A stretch of 12,647 nucleotides of DNA from Irpex lacteus. Its lineage: Eukaryota > Basidiomycota > Agaricomycetes > Polyporales > Irpicaceae. The translations under genes and the position numbers were made by a program. Positions 9,139-12,647 of the stretch are shown piece after piece (positions within the stretch are counted from its first letter, which is position 1; every line of letters starts with the position of its first letter). The notes under the pieces are model-generated. The model saw only the letters and a list, made by a program, of their open reading frames with translations, did not search any database and was not told where the DNA came from. The stretch lies in assembly GCA_001986395.2 (NCBI GenBank), contig MQVO02000261.1, positions 1-12,647 on the forward strand, given 5' to 3'.

Positions 9139-10201
9139 GTAATAGGTTCCTCTTATCGTCTAACTTTAGAGGAGAACTTGCCGAGTTCCTTAACAACTTT
9201 TAGCTCTACGCCTTGGTATACTCTACCTACGAACCTGTGTCGGTTTAGGGTACGGTAGATTAAATTAAAAATAAAATAATAATTGTTCCCTTTGCCCAAA
9301 GCCAGTGGCTTAAGGCAGGGGCAGTAAAGATTACTATTTAATTTAAAAAAAAACTTTATTTTCCGGTTCAAAAGAACTTTAGGTTTTAAACTCATCAGTC
9401 AAAACATTGGTTTTGAACCTTAGAGGCCGCATTAACATAAGGAGGTTTAACCTTTCCTTATAACCCTTTCGTATTCGGCGAGAAGTATTATAACTTCTTT
9501 TTACGTTACTCATGTCAGCATTATCTCTCTTCAGTATCCTATAAATAATGAAACACTATTTAATTTCAGGTTTCCTGAATGTTCTACTACCTAGATTTAG
9601 AATAGAATTATTTGACTATTCTAAAGCAACACGATATCGGTTGATTATTTAAGACCCGTTAAATTTTCGGTGCGACATTCTGAAGACTGATACGTTGTTA
9701 CAAACGGTCATTAAAAGATAGCGACTACCAGGCTCACTTTACAGTTGCGTTCAATTTTGCTACTACCTTAATTTCACTTAATAATCATTTGGGACCTTGA
9801 TTCGTGTTCTCGGCTGTTTCCGTCTTGACTACCCACCTTAGCATGAGTAGTCTGAATATCTATCATCAATTTATGTAATTCCGAGATTCTCTTCCATTGG
9901 TAAGATTTTTACGTCCCCGCAACTTAAACATTGATTATAATTAAAAATTATAATTTATTTGGAATTGAGTGCTGTACCTTCATAAATTTTGTATAGATGT
10001 CATACCTACATATGTTTCGTAGAAAACCAGCTATCACTAGGTCAGATTGGGCATTTCACCGCTTCCCTAAACTCATCGGAGAATTATGCAACATTCACCC
10101 GTTCGATCCATTCATCATTTAAGATTAAAATCTGGTCTAGGGAAGATCACCTAGCTTCGGGTCTAATAGAAGTAACTTATCCAACACTAATTTAGTTAAT
10201 A

Positions 10202-10248
10202 CCAAAAACACTAGTAATTATAAATAATTCTAACTAGTTTTTTTGGGG
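10202..10248. repeat. CTAG-core palindromic element, copy 8, inside rnl
   Basis: Left arm CCAAAAACACTAG (10202-10214) and right arm CTAGTTTTTTTGGGG. The arm variant AAAAACACTAG is shared only with copy 10. The core TAATTATAAATAATTCTAA follows the long-core pattern. It lies between two conserved rnl blocks (about E. coli 23S 570-660). The flanks ACTAATTTAGTTAATA and TTTTACTAATTAAA are partly complementary, as if the element sits at the tip of an rRNA stem. Confidence 0.85.
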
Positions 10249-10631
10249 GGTTTTACTAATTAAATTTTATGTCCAGTCGCTTTCGCTAGGGCTTTTAACC
10301 TTGCTACTCCCATTAACTTGCTGACCATTATGCAAAAGGTACGCCGTCATTTTAAAAAACTTCGACTGCTTATAGAGTTACTAATTCAAGACTATTTCAC
10401 AATGTCTATAACATTACTTTTTCAACTTTTCCTTCACAGTACTTTTCACTATCGCTAAATTTATAATACTAGCCTTAGAGGATGGTTCCCCTATATTCCG
10501 ACAAGTTAACTCTCATCGTACTTTATATTTTTATTAGAATATTAATTTAATATTCGATAATTTTTTTAATTACACAGGACTTTCACCTTCTTTGGTTACT
10601 TTATTCATACTTATTTATTTAATATTTCTTC

Positions 10632-10664
10632 CCTTTTTTTTTTATTATTAAATAAATAAAAAGG
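10632..10664. repeat. T/A-run inverted repeat inside rnl
   Basis: CC followed by ten T, an AT-rich middle and AAAAAGG. It lies in an AT-rich expansion of the 5' domain of rnl. Confidence 0.5.
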
Positions 10665-10980
10665 TACATAAGATAAATACTATAAAATATTTTTATTATT
10701 ACTTTAATTGTAAAAAATTATCTTTTAGGCTAATCCGATTTCACTCACCATTACTCTCGGAGTCTCGGTTGATTTCCTTTCCTTTCCTTACTGAAATGGT
10801 TTACTTCAGGAAGTTTAAATATAAAGGTTTCCCTTAGGATCGCCACTTTATTTATTCCGTCCAGCCCCTCTCCCCCCTAAAGATGATAGAGGATAGAGGA
10901 TATTGGACAGTGGCTTTTGGTTTTAATACCTCCTTTTTTATAAATTTGCTAGTTATCCTTAAATAACTCCTTTAAAATAC

Positions 10981-11275
10981 TATTTGATGTTAACTATATT
11001 GTCATCGATTCTTTTATTATTAAAAAAAGTTTTTTGTTTTATTAATTTATTTTTATTTGGGTTATCTATTAAAATTCGGCTTAAATTTAACAGCTCCCCG
11101 ACGAAGTGTGGGACTTCAAAGAGTACCAGGAGCCGAGAGGCAGATTGTTTATTGATTCTGTATGTACACAAATTTCTTCCAGATTTGGTATCCATAGTAA
11201 CCACTCCCCCCTAAATTAAAAAGTATTGATTGAAGGGGGGAAAGCTTTATAGTTGTGAAGGTCTATGCTAATTAT
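10981..11275. other. Spacer 5' of rnl with an unrecognised open frame
   Basis: About 11080-11205 is clearly richer in G and C than its surroundings. A minus-strand frame from ATG 11202-11204 to 10980 (74 codons) reads GRNLCTYRINKQSASRLLVL, FEVPHFVGELLNLSRILIDN and then a Lys/Asn-rich tail. An opposite-strand frame overlaps it. The minus frame shares only the short LVLFE string with the endonuclease remnant at 11550-11867, so kinship with that family is possible but not shown. Its tail may overlap the 5' end of rnl. A CCCCCC and a GGGGGG run at 11207-11242 could pair. Confidence 0.3.
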
Positions 11276-11546
11276 ATTACCCTAACTATCTCTACAGTAG
11301 TATTAATTCTATCACTACAGATATGGTATTCCTTCTATATTTCTTTAAGTTAATATAAAGCAGTAGAGGATTATGTTACCTTATTGTCATCTACATATGG
11401 AGCCATTAATCTATACATAGTTATACTTACTACCTTTATAACGCCTATCTATGTACTAGCTAGTTGGAATAATGTATATCATAATGTACCTGCATTTATA
11501 ATTGCTATATTTTGTAGTGCTAGATATTCTTCTTTTTTGATATTTT
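11276..11546 (+). pseudogene. nad4: Remnant of NADH dehydrogenase subunit 4, N-terminal third
   Basis: ND4 is a proton-pumping membrane subunit of complex I. The plus strand reads LTISTVVLILSLQIWYSF, then LPYCHLHM in one frame (matching the ND4 SFCHFHIGVDG stretch). It continues in another frame as AINLYIVILTTFITPIYVLA and SWNNVYHNVPAFIIAI, the hallmark LLTTFITPI...SW block. A third frame gives LYFVVLDILLFWYF (TGA as Trp), the ND4 VFVVLDILLFYIFFE block. At least two frame shifts, a TAA near 11350 and loss of the residues between FIIAI and VFVVLD show decay. It ends near 11546, where the antisense endonuclease remnant begins. Only about 90 of the usual 480-plus residues are represented. A functional copy presumably lies elsewhere. 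Confidence 0.8.
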
Positions 11547-11549
11547 ATT

Positions 11550-11867
11550 TTAAGTACCTCCCCTATTCTTTTTATTAATAATTACCTTCATTTGTTCGAT
11601 CCACCGCATGTAGCTGTGAAGCTTCAGTCCTGTCAGAGGGTGAAGCCCGGAGAATAGAAGAAAGTAACCACTGTTGTCAGATCCCGTAGTGAAGTCATAA
11701 CCAAAGTATTATAACCATCTGATGTGTGAATCTTTACACGAGTGTTAAATAGTAGCCGCAGTGCTTCAAACAGTACTAGATGTGGACGTTGCTTCAGACT
11801 AAAACAGAAATCACCGTTGGACTTAATATGGAAAGGATCCTTCAGCAATAGTAAATCCTACTACCAT
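11550..11867 (-). pseudogene. LAGLIDADG homing endonuclease remnant (C-terminal half, LAGLIDADG_2-like)
   Basis: Intact relatives are intron-encoded DNA endonucleases that cut intron-free alleles. On the minus strand, VVGFTIAEGSF (11832-11864) is the second LAGLIDADG helix, usually VGFTDAEGSF, with the catalytic Asp replaced by Ile. A one-base shift then leads to HIKSNGDFCFSLKQRPHLVL, FEALRLLFNTRVKIHT and YNTLVMTSLRDLTTVVTFF, the usual DNA-binding fold order. A second shift near 11645 gives GLHPLTGLKLHSYMRWIEQM, the conserved C-terminal motif, ending at TAA 11550-11552. Two shifts and a lost catalytic residue make it dead. Its upstream half is missing: palindrome copy 9 starts at 11868, directly at the truncation. 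It lies antisense between two nad4 remnants, so it is not in its original intron arrangement. Confidence 0.85.
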
Positions 11868-11964
11868 CCAAAAAAACTAGTTAGAATTATTTTAGGGTAC
11901 AGACTGTGTAATTTATTTAATTTTATTTAAGTAGAGGGTCTATTTAACAATATAATTCTAACTA
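11868..11964. repeat. CTAG-core palindromic element, copy 9 (split)
   Basis: The left half CCAAAAAAACTAGTTAGAAT (from 11868) is intact. The complementary core TAGTTAGAATTAT (11878-11890) recurs inverted as ATAATTCTAACTA at 11952-11964, 61 bases away, with the right C/G arm decayed to ATACCC. It looks like one element opened by an insertion or two halves left by rearrangement. Confidence 0.65.
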
Positions 11965-12068
11965 ATACCCTTTGTGGAATATGGATAGACTAAGTAAATA
12001 GCTATCTTATTATTTATTCTAATTCTCTTTAACCTAAAGGATAATAAATACTCTATTTATTTAACTGA

Positions 12069-12090
12069 GTGTCCTCCCTCCAATTAACTT
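12069..12090. repeat. Direct repeat of 22 bases, first copy
   Basis: Identical to 12133-12154; the unit contains GTCCTCCCTCC followed by AATTAACTT. The copies are 64 bases apart start to start, with unrelated sequence between. Confidence 0.85.
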
Positions 12091-12132
12091 GGGTTCCAAA
12101 GAGTTAAGATTAGTACTAGAGGGATTCCCCTT

Positions 12133-12154
12133 GTGTCCTCCCTCCAATTAACTT
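12133..12154. repeat. Direct repeat of 22 bases, second copy
   Basis: Perfect repeat of 12069-12090. It could be the footprint of a local duplication. Confidence 0.85.
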
Positions 12155-12180
12155 ACAAATAATAACTAAAGAATCAGAGT

Positions 12181-12228
12181 CCCAAAAACACTAGGAATTA
12201 GAATTCATTCTAATTAGTTTTTTGGGGG
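12181..12228. repeat. CTAG-core palindromic element, copy 10
   Basis: Left arm CCCAAAAACACTAG (12181-12194) and right arm TTAGTTTTTTGGGGG (12214-12228). The core GAATTAGAATTCATTC differs from the GAAA-loop form by few changes. It shares the AAAAACACTAG arm variant with copy 8 in rnl. Confidence 0.82.
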
Positions 12229-12520
12229 ATTGTTAGAATAAGAATAAATTTAATTAAACAATTAAAATAAATTAATGTTTGTTCTCTCAAAGATGAGTAA
12301 AGTTAAAGAATTTAAAGGGAGCTAGCGATTAATAATAAATAATCTTAGAATAATATTTTTATAATTATTTAACTCTTTTCCCTACTCTATTTATTTAACT
12401 CTTCAAAAGAATAATAGTTTATTGTAATCACTCTCCACTCCACTTTAGTGGCTAGTGGCTTAATAAATTATTTAATTATTTTGGTAGGGGTTATTAAATT
12501 TTAATTAAATTTTAATTAGG

Positions 12521-12647
12521 GCACCTATAATAACATTAAGACAAACTGATCTGATAGTTATAGTAGCTTAGAGTTTTTTATCTCATATGGCTGTATGTAT
12601 ATTAAGTATATTCTCTTATAGTATCACAGGTTTAACTGGTAGTTTAG
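12521..12647 (+). pseudogene. nad4: Remnant of NADH dehydrogenase subunit 4, central part
   Basis: The frame from 12521 reads APIITLRQTDLIVIVA, then a TAG, then SFLSHMAVCILSIFSYSITG and LTGSL to the window edge. This matches the ND4 block TLRQTDLK.IVAYSS.SHMAV, which follows the proton-channel region in the antiporter-like domain. The TAG stands where Tyr (TAT) is expected, a one-base change. The roughly 150 residues that should separate it from the first nad4 remnant are absent; the intervening 970 bases hold an endonuclease remnant and repeats. It runs off the window, so the gene's fate beyond is unknown. Confidence 0.82.

Larger units (their letters stand above)
7955..10980 (-). rRNA. rnl: Mitochondrial large-subunit ribosomal RNA
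   Basis: The RNA forms the peptidyl-transferase core of the mitoribosome. Conserved blocks occur in 23S order when read on the minus strand. The 5' domain has GAAATCAACCGAGACTCCGAGAG near 10756-10786. GTACCTTTTGCATAATGG lies near 10326-10343 and the TAGCTGGTTTTCTACG block near 10020-10035. The domain IV-V blocks with GGAAGACCCTATGCAG lie near 8790-8805. GTTACGCTAGGATAACAGGC of the catalytic centre is at about 8296-8316. The sarcin-ricin loop TAGTACGAAAGG is near 8092-8103, and the terminal helix GATAAGTGCTGAAG...GCACGAAAC is near 7970-8000. These blocks are contiguous at the common fungal intron sites, so no intron is present. AT-rich expansions, two T/A inverted repeats and palindrome copy 8 lie in variable regions. 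Ends are estimates: 3' within about 10 bases, 5' within about 50. Protein-like frames inside the gene are spurious. Confidence 0.95.
11965..12520. other. Intergenic spacer between nad4 remnants
   Basis: No gene is seen. It contains a 22-base direct repeat, palindrome copy 10, and AT-rich filler ending in an ATTAAATTTTAATT-type repeat at about 12493-12518. That resembles the foreign piece inside composite copy 7. Confidence 0.5.

Noticed and set aside
9153..9395. Minus-strand open frame of 80 codons inside rnl
   Set aside because: It overlaps conserved rnl sequence and an AT-rich expansion; no protein motif is seen.
9989..10195. Plus-strand open frame of 68 codons inside rnl
   Set aside because: It is antisense to conserved rnl blocks, including the TAGCTGGTTTTCTACG block.

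Overview
The window looks like fungal mitochondrial DNA, most likely from a basidiomycete (Agaricomycetes-type). The base composition is very AT-rich. The cox1 protein, the mitochondrial large-subunit rRNA and the trnE/trnM pair are organellar. Several decayed frames read sensibly only if TGA codes for tryptophan. The species cannot be fixed from the sequence.

Working genes, all on the minus strand: cox1 (4024-5629, intronless, with five one-base gaps in its frame), trnE (6438-6508), trnM (6530-6601) and rnl (about 7955-10980, no intron seen). The rest is a graveyard of mobile and rearranged DNA. At the left edge (1-671, plus) is the tail of a group II intron reverse transcriptase/maturase. 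From 1155 to 3031 (plus) are broken frames of unrecognised membrane-type proteins using TGA as Trp. To the right of rnl are two separated remnants of nad4 (11276-11546, and 12521 to the edge; plus) with an antisense LAGLIDADG homing endonuclease remnant (11550-11867) between them.

The most striking structure is a dispersed palindrome family, with arms close to CCCCAAAAAACTAG / CTAGTTTTTTGGGG around a short AT-rich core that is often a smaller hairpin with a GAAA loop. I count ten loci, including one inside rnl, two in the unrecognised reading frame, one abutting the endonuclease remnant, one just upstream of cox1, and several split or composite copies. A second, simpler family consists of C/T-run and A/G-run inverted repeats (CC-Tn-AATT-An-GG type). 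There is also a G-rich island with G-quadruplex potential at 6120-6162, small tandem repeats and a 22-base direct repeat.

Functionally, cox1 is the catalytic subunit of respiratory complex IV, rnl is the ribosomal RNA of the mitoribosome's large subunit, and the tRNAs serve translation of mitochondrial mRNAs. Nothing else here appears to encode a functional product.
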